A stretch of DNA of 64,000 nt from Gammaproteobacteria bacterium (GTDB lineage Bacteria > Pseudomonadota > Gammaproteobacteria > Pseudomonadales > Pseudohongiellaceae): positions 62,001 through 126,000 of the forward strand of contig JABJIC010000028.1 of the NCBI GenBank assembly GCA_018661465.1. The letters run 5' to 3'. Within the stretch, counting starts at the first letter, position 1. Every line of letters begins with the position of its first letter. Under the pieces are notes generated by a model, which was given only the letters and a program-made list of their open reading frames with translations, was not told where the DNA came from and searched no databases. This document shows positions 25,520-34,608 of the stretch, piece after piece. The position numbers and the translations under genes were made by a program.

Positions 25520-27256
25520 CTATGCTAGAGATAAGCCGAGGGATTCGATGGTTTTCTTTCTGAGTTCCTTCTTGGCAATCTTGCCTGTTGCGATGCGGGG
25601 TAGCTGCTCGTATTGGAAGAACATGCGTTCAGGTATTTTGAATGCAGCGATGCGAGATTGAAGAAAAGCCTGCAGTTTATGGCTGTCCAGAGAGTTGTCT
25701 GATTTGATCATTATTGAGGCGCAAACTATTTCACCCAAGCGGTCATCGGGAATACCATAGACTGAAACTTCATTAACGTCAGGATGCTCAGTGATTGCAT
25801 ACTCCACCTCGGCACAGCCAATGTTCTCACCGCCTCGTATTACTATGTCCTTGGCTCGGTCCAGAATAATCAGGAAGCCCAGGTCATCCTGCTTTCCGAT
25901 ATCACCGGTACGAAACCAGCCGTCTTTGATTACCTCAGCGGTTGCCTCAGGATTATTCCAATAGCCCTTCATGACTGTAGGGCCCTTGATACAGATTTCG
26001 CCTATTTCCCCAAGACTCAATTCATTGTCTTGTTCATCTACGATTTTTACGGAAGTGACAGGTGGTGTAGGTCGACCCGTGCTATCCGGTCTGGAGGCGT
26101 AAAATTTGCCGGAAATAATTGCACCGATAGCATTGGTTTCAGTTAAGCCATAACCTAGCCCGGGAATAGCTTTGTCCGGGAATTTTTCCATGATCATATT
26201 CAGGTGTTCGGGTGGTCGTGGGGCGCCTCCACTTTGCACTCCTCGGAGACTGCTGATATCCGTTGAATCAAAATTGGGTGATTGCATCAGCTCCCAAGCC
26301 ATAGTGGGTACGCCATGAAAAACAGAAATGCGCTCCTCTTCGATCAGCTTGAGTGCAACTTCGGCATCCCATTTGTACATCATGACAAATTTGCGCAGAT
26401 AGACGAAGCTGGCGAGGAATTGGGCATGACTACCGGTGACATGAAACAGAGGAACATTGGCTAAGAGGGCTGGATCAAATTCGGGATTTTCTTCTACTAA
26501 TTCCGGCCGTAGAATTTCGTTGATTTCCTTAACAAACTTCCAGGTGTAGAGAGCGCTGATAATACTGCGGTGACTGGAGAGCACACCTTTTGGCATTCCG
26601 GTGGATCCAGAAGTGTACATGATCGTGGCATTGTCATCGGCCTTGACGCCAATTCTTTCCACTTCCTCATCACTGAGCGGCTCAACAGATTTTGCTAGCT
26701 CGTAAAATTCAGGGAACACGGTTTCCAACTCCGGTTTGATTTGAACAATCTCGACGTTCAGTTCCCCGAGAAAAGGTTCGAGTAAGGAGAGTCTTGCCGG
26801 ATCTATAAATATCAGTTTGCTGCCACTGTCATTGAGCCCATATTTAAGCTCAGGGCCTTTCCACCAGGAATTCATTGGTACAACTATGGCACCCATGAGA
26901 GAGATGGCCATGTAACTGATACACCATTCCGGAGAATTTCGAGCGCACACAGCTACACTGTCTCCGGGCTTCACCTGAAATTGTTCAAGTAACACCCGTG
27001 CCATGCGGCGAGCTAGATCGAAAGCTTCTTCGAATGAGAATCTTTCGTTTTGATAGACAAGAAAATCTTTATCCCCCGCCACCAGACCCTTTCTATACAG
27101 CTCGCCAAGGTTTTCAGGAATGTTTTTAAAAACATCCAGTTCCAATCCGGCTATTGTGGCGGTTTCGGTTTCATACTCGGAACCCACTGCCTTGTGATCT
27201 GCAGCGATGGTCTTGAGTTTTTCAAGATCTTGAAGGATTTGTTCGTCTGTTAACAT
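25520..27256 (-). CDS. AMP-binding acyl-CoA synthetase
   Basis: A 578-residue ANL-superfamily adenylate-forming enzyme. Motifs: P-loop TIMYTSGSTGMPKGV (about residues 209-223), GYGLTETNA, the adenylate-binding DGWFRTGDIG (about 434-443) and the C-terminal Lys region RIATGKIAKKEL. The catalytic Lys lies in GKIAKK. Homologues activate fatty or other carboxylic acids as CoA thioesters. The gene follows an MDR oxidoreductase gene after 13 bases, so both are probably one unit of lipid or acyl metabolism. Chain-length preference cannot be read. Confidence 0.92.
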   Translation of the reverse strand: MLTDEQILQDLEKLKTIAADHKAVGSEYETETATIAGLELDVFKNIPENLGELYRKGLVAGDKDFLVYQNERFSFEEAFDLARRMARVLLEQFQVKPGDSVAVCARNSPEWCISYMAISLMGAIVVPMNSWWKGPELKYGLNDSGSKLIFIDPARLSLLEPFLGELNVEIVQIKPELETVFPEFYELAKSVEPLSDEEVERIGVKADDNATIMYTSGSTGMPKGVLSSHRSIISALYTWKFVKEINEILRPELVEENPEFDPALLANVPLFHVTGSHAQFLASFVYLRKFVMMYKWDAEVALKLIEEERISVFHGVPTMAWELMQSPNFDSTDISSLRGVQSGGAPRPPEHLNMIMEKFPDKAIPGLGYGLTETNAIGAIISGKFYASRPDSTGRPTPPVTSVKIVDEQDNELSLGEIGEICIKGPTVMKGYWNNPEATAEVIKDGWFRTGDIGKQDDLGFLIILDRAKDIVIRGGENIGCAEVEYAITEHPDVNEVSVYGIPDDRLGEIVCASIMIKSDNSLDSHKLQAFLQSRIAAFKIPERMFFQYEQLPRIATGKIAKKELRKKTIESLGLSLA

Positions 27257-27269
27257 AAAGCGACTTCTG

Positions 27270-28256
27270 TTAATTCTCTGCTTTCATTTCCAGAGTTACT
27301 TTGCCCATCACACGGCGTTCAGTAAATACATTAAATGCATCCACGTAATCGCTCATGGCAAATGACTCGGTAATTATGGGTTTAAGGCTGCCGTCGTCAT
27401 ACATGCTTAGCAGTTCTGTAAAATTTTTCTCATATTCTTCCGGTTCTTCTTTTCGAAATCGCCCCAGGAATACACCGACCATAGATGATCCTTTTAGCAG
27501 GGCCAGATTTGCCTTGTGCTCCGGTATTCTTCCACTGGCAAAACCAATCACCAATAGTCTTCCGTTCCAAGCAATACATCTGCAGCTCTGATCGAAGAGA
27601 TCTCCGCCTACGGGGTCGTAAATCACGTCTGCCCCGTTCCCATTCGTAAGTTCTTTTACCTTTTCTTTTAATTCTCCATCACCATAATTCAGTAAGGCAT
27701 CAGGTTTAAGCGCATTAACAAAATCCAGTTTTTCGTCGGAGCTGGCTGCAGCAATCACTTTTGCTCCCATTAGCTTGCCCAATTCAACAGCAGCCAAACC
27801 TACGCCGCCACTGGCGCCAAGAACCAGTAGTGTCTCCCCGGCTTTTAGAAGGCCGCGTTGCTTTAGTGCGTAATATGAAGTGGTATAGACCATTGCGAAG
27901 CTGGCTGCGGTTTTGAAGTCCATACTGTCGGGTATTTTTCGCAAGCCTTCAGCCTTCACCACAACCTGTTCGGCAAGACCTCCGATTCCTGGGGTGGCCA
28001 TAACCCGATCACCCACAGCAAAGCCTTCGAGACCTGATCCCACTGAGCGAATCACGCCGCCGACTTCCGAGCCCGGTGTAAACGGCATGGGGGGTTGAAA
28101 CTGGTACTTCCCCTGTATTTGTAATCCATCTGGGAAATTCAGTGAGGCGGCATAAACCTCTACAACAGCTTCCTTTTCACCTGCAACCGGATCGTCTATT
28201 TCTTCCAGTGTCAGGTTTTCAGCAGGACCATGTGACTTACAGACTATGGCTCTCAT
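27270..28256 (-). CDS. NADPH:quinone oxidoreductase family (MDR) protein
   Basis: A 328-residue medium-chain dehydrogenase/reductase of the quinone-oxidoreductase type without structural zinc cysteines. The start at 28256 (AGAGG upstream) gives MRAIVCKSHGPAENLTLEEI, a typical family N-terminus; a longer frame from 28289 adds 11 residues. The nucleotide-binding motif is GASGGVGLAAVELGKLMGAKV at about residues 147-167. It is the first gene of a two-gene unit with the acyl-CoA synthetase. Substrate is unknown; enoyl or quinone reduction is typical. Confidence 0.9.
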   Translation of the reverse strand: MRAIVCKSHGPAENLTLEEIDDPVAGEKEAVVEVYAASLNFPDGLQIQGKYQFQPPMPFTPGSEVGGVIRSVGSGLEGFAVGDRVMATPGIGGLAEQVVVKAEGLRKIPDSMDFKTAASFAMVYTTSYYALKQRGLLKAGETLLVLGASGGVGLAAVELGKLMGAKVIAAASSDEKLDFVNALKPDALLNYGDGELKEKVKELTNGNGADVIYDPVGGDLFDQSCRCIAWNGRLLVIGFASGRIPEHKANLALLKGSSMVGVFLGRFRKEEPEEYEKNFTELLSMYDDGSLKPIITESFAMSDYVDAFNVFTERRVMGKVTLEMKAEN

Positions 28257-28489
28257 GTATAACCTCTTCTTTAACGAAGGCGGATTCAATCATGAATAAT
28301 GCCTAACTTCAATTTTCATGCTGTTCGCCAATATTGTTTCCACGGCCAGTACTTGTTGTAGATGAGTAGTAGCCAAGTTGTTGCTGCGTAATTAAACAAG
28401 TATATTAAATGCCGCTACCAGCGAGCTAGAATAAGCGAACTCAACTCTATATCCTTGCTAAACCCTATTGATAGATCGTGATACCCAGC

Positions 28490-29344
28490 ATGAACGAAAC
28501 TCAGCGACAGGAATACCTGAAAACCATGGGAATACAGAGCTATTTCCCTCGTGTGGTATTGCCTGGCGCCAAACCTTCTCCCGAATATGACTTCGACGAA
28601 ACGCCTGATTCAGATGAACCATCACTCTCTGCAATAGCGTCTGCGGTTAAGCGACCTGTCGAAAATGTCTCAGATTCAAAGGGGAGCAGTGCATCGTCTG
28701 GCAATTCCGTGCTGGATGAATTGCGAGCAGGGGCAACTACCTCCAGAAAACCAGCAATCAGCCCCGAAAAAGAAGATCTGACAGTGCAAAGTGGCAGTGC
28801 TGGAAGAGATTCGACTACAGATGAGGCTCTCGATAAGGAGGGTTCCACGGAGGAGGCTGCCGAACTTCGATTTAGCTTGAATTACTACAAGATTACACCA
28901 ACCCTGGCGCTGGTTAACGAAGTACCCCACCAAAATGCTTCCAATCAAGATGCCCAGATCATGGCATTGATGAAGGCCATTTTGTTGGCACTCTCTATTG
29001 ATGTAGAGGTATCCGACCTTCGAGCAGAGAATTTTTCCTGGCCCCTGTCTGCCGATCTGGATCTTGACAGCAACTCCGCAGAATTAGCGTCAAAGGCCTT
29101 ATCCGGGTTTATGCAGATGCGCCAGCACAAAGATCAATTTGGTGATTTGCTGGTATTTGCAGCTCGTTCTGAGGAGTTGATCCTTGGGGAGGATTCCAGC
29201 CTGCGGGATTTTAAGTCAGCTTGCGAAAGTTTTAATCTTACAGTGACAAAATCTCTACACAGTATGCTTGTTCACCCAGCTTTGAAAAAAGAAGTGTGGC
29301 AGGATTTACAGCCGCTGCGTAGAAGACTCGCCGAATCAGAATAA
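28490..29344 (+). CDS. HolD-like (DNA polymerase III psi subunit-like) protein with long insertion
   Basis: A 284-residue protein starting at ATG 28490; a GTG at 28478 is an alternative. It lies 4 bases before rimI, the place holD occupies in E. coli and relatives. Its N-terminus QEYLKTMGIQSYFPR resembles the HolD start (LQQLGITQWSLRR). The C-terminal half follows the HolD layout (ALVNEVPHQNAS, ALMKAILLALSI, EVWQDLQPLRRRL). Between them lies an approximately 95-residue acidic, Ser-rich linker absent from E. coli psi. I infer a divergent psi subunit, but sequence similarity is weak. It shows no signal peptide. Confidence 0.5.
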   Translation: MNETQRQEYLKTMGIQSYFPRVVLPGAKPSPEYDFDETPDSDEPSLSAIASAVKRPVENVSDSKGSSASSGNSVLDELRAGATTSRKPAISPEKEDLTVQSGSAGRDSTTDEALDKEGSTEEAAELRFSLNYYKITPTLALVNEVPHQNASNQDAQIMALMKAILLALSIDVEVSDLRAENFSWPLSADLDLDSNSAELASKALSGFMQMRQHKDQFGDLLVFAARSEELILGEDSSLRDFKSACESFNLTVTKSLHSMLVHPALKKEVWQDLQPLRRRLAESE

Positions 29345-29348
29345 GATC

Positions 29349-29837
29349 ATGCTTTCGAATATTCAACCACCTCTTCAACCACCTACAGATTTTTTTGCAC
29401 GAACTATGCGCAGTAGTGATCTGGATATTGTTGCTGCTAATGAATCTGCAGCGTATGAGCATCCATGGACCAAGAGAATATTCGTCGATTGTATGCGTTC
29501 TGGTTATCAAAATTGGGTTCTGGCCAATAAGCAATCCATTGCAGCCCACGGTGTAATGTCCGTTGCGATCGGCGAGTGCCATTTGCTTACGCTCTGTGTT
29601 CATCCGGACTATCAGCGCCGCGGTTATGGCAGAAAGTTGTTCAATTTGATGCTGGATCGAGCTTGCAAGCTGGAAGCCGAAGTTTGTTTTCTCGAGGTAA
29701 GACTTTCGAATATACCCGCGATAGATTTGTATCGTTCTATGGGGTTTAGGCAGATCGGAGAGAGAAAGAATTACTACCCTAGCGCAGAAGGCAAAGAAGA
29801 TGCCCTGATCATGTCCAGAGAGTTGCCATTGCCCTGA
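29349..29837 (+). CDS. rimI: Ribosomal protein S18-alanine N-acetyltransferase
   Basis: A 162-residue GNAT enzyme. The acetyl-CoA binding motif is Arg-Arg-Gly-Tyr-Gly-Arg in HPDYQRRGYGRKLFN (about residues 86-100), and the C-terminal region has EVRLSNIPAIDLYRSMGF, typical of RimI. It acetylates the N-terminal Ala of ribosomal protein S18. The neighbouring HolD-like gene 4 bases upstream supports the identity. It ends at 29837 with the convergent membrane-protein gene ending at 29838, so no intergenic base separates them. Confidence 0.88.
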   Translation: MLSNIQPPLQPPTDFFARTMRSSDLDIVAANESAAYEHPWTKRIFVDCMRSGYQNWVLANKQSIAAHGVMSVAIGECHLLTLCVHPDYQRRGYGRKLFNLMLDRACKLEAEVCFLEVRLSNIPAIDLYRSMGFRQIGERKNYYPSAEGKEDALIMSRELPLP

Positions 29838-30068
29838 TTAGTCTTTTGCTGCGAAAATTTTCCGTATAAGAGTGAATATACCGGCAATGGTAACTGCTAT
29901 TATCATAATGCCGAGCAACATAAGCAGAACCCCAAAAAGGATGTTGAGAATTTCTTCTCTCGGAATATCCTGCCACATCGCCAAGCCCCACAAGCAGGTA
30001 GCGCCAATGACGATGCCGGCAATTACTGCCGAAGTCTTCTTGCGAACATTGAGTAAACCGAAAATCAA
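29838..30068 (-). CDS. Small two-TM membrane protein
   Basis: A 76-residue protein with two hydrophobic segments (about residues 14-34 and 43-65), a loop WQDIPREEILN and a basic C-terminus (RKIFAAKD). It is encoded with a four-base overlap (30065-30068) after the topoisomerase-type zinc-finger gene, so the two are translationally coupled. I do not recognise the family and see no functional motif. It is a likely real gene because of the overlap and normal composition. Confidence 0.6.
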   Translation of the reverse strand: MIFGLLNVRKKTSAVIAGIVIGATCLWGLAMWQDIPREEILNILFGVLLMLLGIMIIAVTIAGIFTLIRKIFAAKD

Positions 30069-30517
30069 ATCAGGGGCCTGTTGTCCTTATCGGGATAGCT
30101 GGCAGTACACTCAGGGTATTCACTACAACCCCAGAAAACACCGTTCTTGCCTTCCCGTTTAACCAATAGATGTCCACATTGACCACAGCGGTGTCCCTCC
30201 TCAGGAATACCATCTACATCCTGCAATGTCACCTTGCAGCCTTTAGAATAACCGCTGCAGAACCAGTAATTGCCTTTTTCTTTCTCCGCACGAACCATCC
30301 TTCTGGTGCAGACAGGGCATCGATAGTGCTCATCAACTTCCTTGGAGGGCTTTCCGTTTAGGTCATTCATGGTAGCTCTGCATTCCGGAAATCCGGTGCA
30401 GCCCCAGAACGGACCCATTTTACCGTCAATCCTGCGCAATGGTTTTTTGCAGCTAGGACAGAAATGGTGTCTTTCTTCGCTCTGAGGTTTCTCTTCTTCA
30501 GTCATGTCTTTAGCCAT
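30065..30517 (-). CDS. Topoisomerase-type C4 zinc-finger protein
   Basis: A 150-residue protein made almost entirely of three consecutive topoisomerase I type C4 zinc fingers: CPSCKKPLRRI...FWGCTGFPEC, CPVCTRRMVRA...WFCSGYSKGC and CGQCGHLLVKR...FWGCSEYPEC. Such fingers bind single-stranded DNA in TopA, and stand-alone versions (YrdD-like) occur in Proteobacteria without a known role. No topoisomerase catalytic domain is present. The next gene (a small membrane protein) overlaps by 4 bases. Confidence 0.85.
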   Translation of the reverse strand: MAKDMTEEEKPQSEERHHFCPSCKKPLRRIDGKMGPFWGCTGFPECRATMNDLNGKPSKEVDEHYRCPVCTRRMVRAEKEKGNYWFCSGYSKGCKVTLQDVDGIPEEGHRCGQCGHLLVKREGKNGVFWGCSEYPECTASYPDKDNRPLI

Positions 30518-30608
30518 GGCTTGGCGGCCTTGTGCTGTACACTCTAGTTCTAGACCTGTGATCCGATCTTGTCAATATTCTCGGTTACCAGAGTTAATCT
30601 CATCGGCT

Positions 30609-31685
30609 CTACTGCTGGAGGATTTCCTCGATTGATTTGATCAAAGCGGAGTTTTCTTCTGGGCTGCCTATTGAGATGCGTAACTTATCCCGCAGACGAT
30701 TTTGATCGAAATAACGCACCAGAATGTTTTTGTTTTTCAGTTGTTCATAAAGAGCTTCTGCCCCGATTGATTCGGGAACCTGACACAATAGAAAATTGGC
30801 CTGACTAGAAATGCAGCTCAAGCCGAGAGTATTCAATTTTTCGCCCAAGCTATTTCTGGATTGCCGCACATCATTCCATGTCTGTCTGGAATAAATCACT
30901 GATCTTAGAGCTGCGCTAGCCAGTTGTTGAGAGATGTGATCGGTATTATAGCTATCGCGAGTCTTGAACATCATCGGATCGATCAATTCCCTTGCTGCAA
31001 TACCGTAACCGAATCGCAATCCAGCAAGGGAGTATCCTTTGCTCAGGCTTCGAAGAAGCAAAATGTTCTTGTGCTCTGAGATTAGAGGAATGGAATCATA
31101 GTTCTGCTCGGGATCGATAAAGTCCACATAGGCTTCATCGATAATCAGTACGCCAGGAAACTTGCTGGCCAGTTCTGAAAAATAGGAAACCGGTAGCAAA
31201 GATCCTGAAGGAGCATGGGGGTTTACTACGATGGCCATTTTAGCGCCGCTATTGATTAGCCGTTCAGCAAAATCAGCAGGCATTGACCAGTCATCTTCTA
31301 AAGGAATCTCCTCAATCTTGCAGCCATGAATCTCGGCAAGAACTGGATAGAGGGAATAGCTGGGGCTTGTTATAGCAATACTCTGATCGATCTCCACAAA
31401 AGTGGTGAGCGCCAATCTTAATAATTCATCTCCGCCGTTGGTGGGAAGAATATTCTCTGGCTTTACTCCATGAAGTCTGGCGGCTTCTTGTCTGAAGTCA
31501 TTGGCCATAGGGGAAGGGTAGCGCCGCAAGTCTTTTACGGCGATAGCTTGCAATGCTGCATTCACTTCAGGGCTAGCTGGGTAGGGGTTCTCATTGGTGT
31601 TCAACTTAATGAGCCCTGGCTCAGCACTTTGCTCGCCAGGTGTATAGCCTTTCATTTTTTCAATGTTCGAGCGTTCGAGGGACAT
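30609..31685 (-). CDS. hisC: Histidinol-phosphate aminotransferase
   Basis: A 358-residue fold-type I PLP aminotransferase of the HisC family. The N-terminal signature IKLNTNENPYPASPEV and DEAYVDF (the Asp binding the pyridine nitrogen) are visible, and the PLP Lys is in LLLRSLSKGYSLAGLRFGY (about residues 210-228). It converts imidazole-acetol phosphate to histidinol phosphate with glutamate; similar enzymes may also act on aromatic amino acids. It is not located in a histidine operon here, so the gene may be a second copy or the pathway may be dispersed. Confidence 0.87.
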   Translation of the reverse strand: MSLERSNIEKMKGYTPGEQSAEPGLIKLNTNENPYPASPEVNAALQAIAVKDLRRYPSPMANDFRQEAARLHGVKPENILPTNGGDELLRLALTTFVEIDQSIAITSPSYSLYPVLAEIHGCKIEEIPLEDDWSMPADFAERLINSGAKMAIVVNPHAPSGSLLPVSYFSELASKFPGVLIIDEAYVDFIDPEQNYDSIPLISEHKNILLLRSLSKGYSLAGLRFGYGIAARELIDPMMFKTRDSYNTDHISQQLASAALRSVIYSRQTWNDVRQSRNSLGEKLNTLGLSCISSQANFLLCQVPESIGAEALYEQLKNKNILVRYFDQNRLRDKLRISIGSPEENSALIKSIEEILQQ

Positions 31686-31879
31686 GATCTTTACTTTTTG
31701 AGTATTGAATGATGATGGCTTGGAGTATCTAGACCTGTTTGTTCAGGAAAATTTACTGCAAGTGCTTCAGAACTATTGCTTCAAAATAGGAAAAACCGAG
31801 CGTATAAACCAAGCTCTTCGCTAAGAGTTAAAGACAGAAAGTGAAGGGTAAAGGGTATTTGCCTTGGCAGCAAGGATGC

Positions 31880-32689
31880 TTAGGGGGGTAAGTAAGTTGT
31901 CAGGCGATTTTTCCACCCTTGAATCCAGCGCTGTTCTCTTCGTTCAGTCGGGGCGTTGGCTACTCGCCGTTCGAGTACTTCAGCTGCCGATCTCACAAAT
32001 GCATCCAGAGCTTCACCCTCTTTCATCTGCTGAAGCACTTGCACAAGTCCCCATCCCTGACCCCGGTATCGCTCAGTGATTTTCGTCCCCGACCCTTTAA
32101 AATGCACATAGTCTATCAAGGCGTACACTCCATAAGGACTGCTGCTGTTTGCTAAAGTATAGAAACGGGATTCGAGTATGCTTGCCTCATCCGTGCTCAA
32201 GGAGCTAAAAAGAGAGGGTAGTGATTGCTGCATTCGCTGCACGATAAAACCGACCTGAATTTCTGTGCTGTCGGCGAGAAAATGTCTTAGTTCGGTCATA
32301 GCTTGACTGTCGAAATTTTGATAGAACTCATTGCGAGATCTCCAAGGAGAATCTATCACTGCCAGTTCCGAGAGCCACTGGGGAAGGGGGTAATTTTCCT
32401 GTCTATAATATTCTATTAGTGCCGGAAAACTTTCCTCGAAAATCTCATCTTGCCCGGCTTGGTACCATATGAAATGTCCAATGCCGAGGGAGGGAAAGTC
32501 TTCTCCTTCATTCCAGCTGGTGAGACATTCAAACTGAGAAGCACACTCATTGGCAAAAACTCTTTCTCCCAACCATTGCAGATCATTGTGAGAAAATGCG
32601 GGAAGTTCTCCATAAGTCAGGGGAATAAGAGTCATTTGTAGGCAGAATAAGCACAAAAACCGGTTGAAACTGATTGAATTTGCTGGCAT
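31880..32689 (-). CDS. Exported protein of unknown function, lysozyme-like local motif
   Basis: A 269-residue protein with a signal peptide (RFLCLFCLQMTLIPLTYGE). The N-terminal part contains a paired Cys region and FPSLGIGHFIWYQ (about residues 68-80) after a Glu in FANECASQFE, loosely like the Glu...Gly-Ile-Gly arrangement of phage-type lysozymes. The rest is helical (FYQNFDSQAMTELRHFLAD; YVHFKGSGTKITERYRGQGWGLVQVLQQM). I recognise it only as a conserved gammaproteobacterial hypothetical. A muramidase-like role is a guess. It has no obvious operon partner. Confidence 0.6.
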   Translation of the reverse strand: MPANSISFNRFLCLFCLQMTLIPLTYGELPAFSHNDLQWLGERVFANECASQFECLTSWNEGEDFPSLGIGHFIWYQAGQDEIFEESFPALIEYYRQENYPLPQWLSELAVIDSPWRSRNEFYQNFDSQAMTELRHFLADSTEIQVGFIVQRMQQSLPSLFSSLSTDEASILESRFYTLANSSSPYGVYALIDYVHFKGSGTKITERYRGQGWGLVQVLQQMKEGEALDAFVRSAAEVLERRVANAPTERREQRWIQGWKNRLTTYLPP

Positions 32690-32844
32690 TTTTAGGACTT
32701 TCTGGTGTGGGCGGTCTATTTAGCTGTTATAGCTTTATCGGCCACAAGCTCGGATTCCGTGGGGTTCGCGAAAAATTGACGGATTTGGAGAAATGAGGCT
32801 TAGAAGCTGCTTATTTGCTGAGCTTGCCGTAGAATAATCGAATT

Positions 32845-34608
32845 ATGACAGACGCAGTATCCACAGACGATGTAGTACTAGATAACGACCCTGCTCCAGC
32901 GCCAGCTCCGGAGCAGCACGATGAATTTGTTGCGAATTTGTCGAAAATCTATCAACGACTGAAATACAGTAAAAAATTGGCTGCTGCCATGAAGGAGGTC
33001 GAGCAAGATTTGCTGGACTTGCTCGGAGTACGTCTTTTCACTATTTGGCAGTCCGTGGACAACGGAAAAGAAATTCTTGCCAGCATTCGTGGTGGCGATC
33101 CGGAAGACGACGATTCAATTGAAATTCGTGTTCCATTCAGTACGACTTCTCTTGCAGGTTATGTCGCTCTCAGTCAGCGTTCACTGATTATCAAAGATGT
33201 TTGTAACAGCGAAGAGCTGACAGACATTCATCCACGCCTCCAGTTCGATAGCAGTTTCACTGAAGCCAAAGGCTGGAAAGTGAAATCACAGATTGTTGTG
33301 CCCATTAAAGATGAGATTCTTTTAGGTGTTATGCAGCTGATTAATTTCGAAGGCGATCGGGATTTTACTAAAAAAGATTTGAAGCACGCGATGATGGTCA
33401 GTCAGATGTTGGCCAAGCAGTTTCGCTCGTCACTTCAAAGTACTCAGGGACCTTTTGATTATCTTGTACAAAAGAGCAAAATCTCCAGTGTTGAACTTGA
33501 GGATTTAACAACCAAAGTTTCCCTGTACGGCGGGTCCACCACTCGTACATTGATGGAAGATTACAATATCGAGGCTGACGAAATCGGTAAATCTTTGGAA
33601 CACTATTACCGTGTTCCTTATATGAAATACGATAGCGAACATGAATTGCCACTCGAACTTTTGGAAAATATTGGTATCAGCTATTTGCGCAGCAACCTGT
33701 GGCTACCTGTAGCGGGTGATAAGGAAGAGGCGGTCATACTTATCGATGACCCTTCAGATTATCAACGCATCATGGAAATTCAGGGTGTAGTTAATGCGCG
33801 AAATTACGTATTTCGTGTCGGATTACCTGAACATATCATACAGTTCCTCAGGGGAGACTCTGATGCGGATATGGAGGCAGGTTTTGACGACGTATTCTCT
33901 GCTCTCGATGAGCAGGGTGGTATCGAGATTGAAACCGGCAGCGATGAAGATGATGAAGACGAAGGCCTCGCTGCAACCTCGGGAATAATTCAGCTGGTAA
34001 ATCGAATTATCACTGAGTCAGATCGACTAGGTGCATCGGATATTCACATAGAACCAGGTAAGGACGAATCTCCTGGTGGCGTAAGAATCCGAGTTGATGG
34101 TATTTGTCGCGTCTTGCTAAATGTCCCCAAGGAACATTGTGCGGCACTGATTGCCCGTATCAAGGTAATCTCCAGATTGAATATCGCGGAAAAGCGATTG
34201 CCTCAGGATGGTAAGTGTAAGCTCAAGATTCGAGGTAAAAAAGTAGAACTGCGTGTTGCCACTGTGCCAACGGTACAGGGTGAAAGTGCGGTACTGCGTA
34301 TTCTGGCAGCTGGTTCCGCGCTGCCTCTGGAAAAGCTGAATCTGACCCGCCTAATTACGAAAAAATTATTGAGCGTTCGTCTCACCCACATGGGTTGTTC
34401 CTGGTGGTTGGGCCCACAGGCTCGGGTAAGACCACTACCTTGCACGCGGTTCTTGGCCATATTAATAAACCAGAGCGTAAGATATGGACGGCAGAAGATC
34501 CGGTGGAGATTACTCAACCCGGACTGCAGCAAGTTCAAATGCTACCGAAAATTGATTTCACCTTCGCCACCGCTATGCGCGCCTTTCTCCGTGCTGACCC
34601 TGATGTGA
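32845..34608 (+). CDS. N-terminal part of a frameshifted GAF-GspE/PilB-type ATPase
   Basis: This is the front half of a secretion/type IV pilus-like ATPase, in frame only to about residue 501. It carries an N-terminal GAF domain (about residues 25-195, with LLGVMQLINFEGDRDF), then a T2SSE N-domain-like region (LEDLTTKVSLYGGSTTRTLMEDYNI), then the start of the hexameric ATPase core (SDIHIEPG, RIRVDGICR, RLNIAEKRLPQDG). From about base 34348 the frame is wrong and the last roughly 86 residues are noise; the true continuation is in another frame and ends at 35165. A single missing base in the CCC run at 34346-34348 would explain it. GspE/PulE-type ATPases drive pseudopilus or pilus assembly; no T2SS or pil partner genes are seen here. 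Confidence 0.75.
   Translation: MTDAVSTDDVVLDNDPAPAPAPEQHDEFVANLSKIYQRLKYSKKLAAAMKEVEQDLLDLLGVRLFTIWQSVDNGKEILASIRGGDPEDDDSIEIRVPFSTTSLAGYVALSQRSLIIKDVCNSEELTDIHPRLQFDSSFTEAKGWKVKSQIVVPIKDEILLGVMQLINFEGDRDFTKKDLKHAMMVSQMLAKQFRSSLQSTQGPFDYLVQKSKISSVELEDLTTKVSLYGGSTTRTLMEDYNIEADEIGKSLEHYYRVPYMKYDSEHELPLELLENIGISYLRSNLWLPVAGDKEEAVILIDDPSDYQRIMEIQGVVNARNYVFRVGLPEHIIQFLRGDSDADMEAGFDDVFSALDEQGGIEIETGSDEDDEDEGLAATSGIIQLVNRIITESDRLGASDIHIEPGKDESPGGVRIRVDGICRVLLNVPKEHCAALIARIKVISRLNIAEKRLPQDGKCKLKIRGKKVELRVATVPTVQGESAVLRILAAGSALPLEKLNLTRLITKKLLSVRLTHMGCSWWLGPQARVRPLPCTRFLAILINQSVRYGRQKIRWRLLNPDCSKFKCYRKLISPSPPLCAPFSVLTLM
34346..34348 (+). other. Frameshift site in the GspE/PilB-type gene
   Basis: Adding one C to this C-run restores the codons for Pro-Pro-Asn-Tyr-Glu-Lys leading into LFLVVGPTGSGKTTT, which is what the family requires. 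It is either a sequencing error in a short homopolymer or a genuine one-base deletion. Confidence 0.75.

Noticed and set aside
32776-32805. Possible promoter TTGACG/TTAGAA before the GAF-ATPase gene
   Set aside because: The -10 match is poor and spacing is 18; too weak to list.
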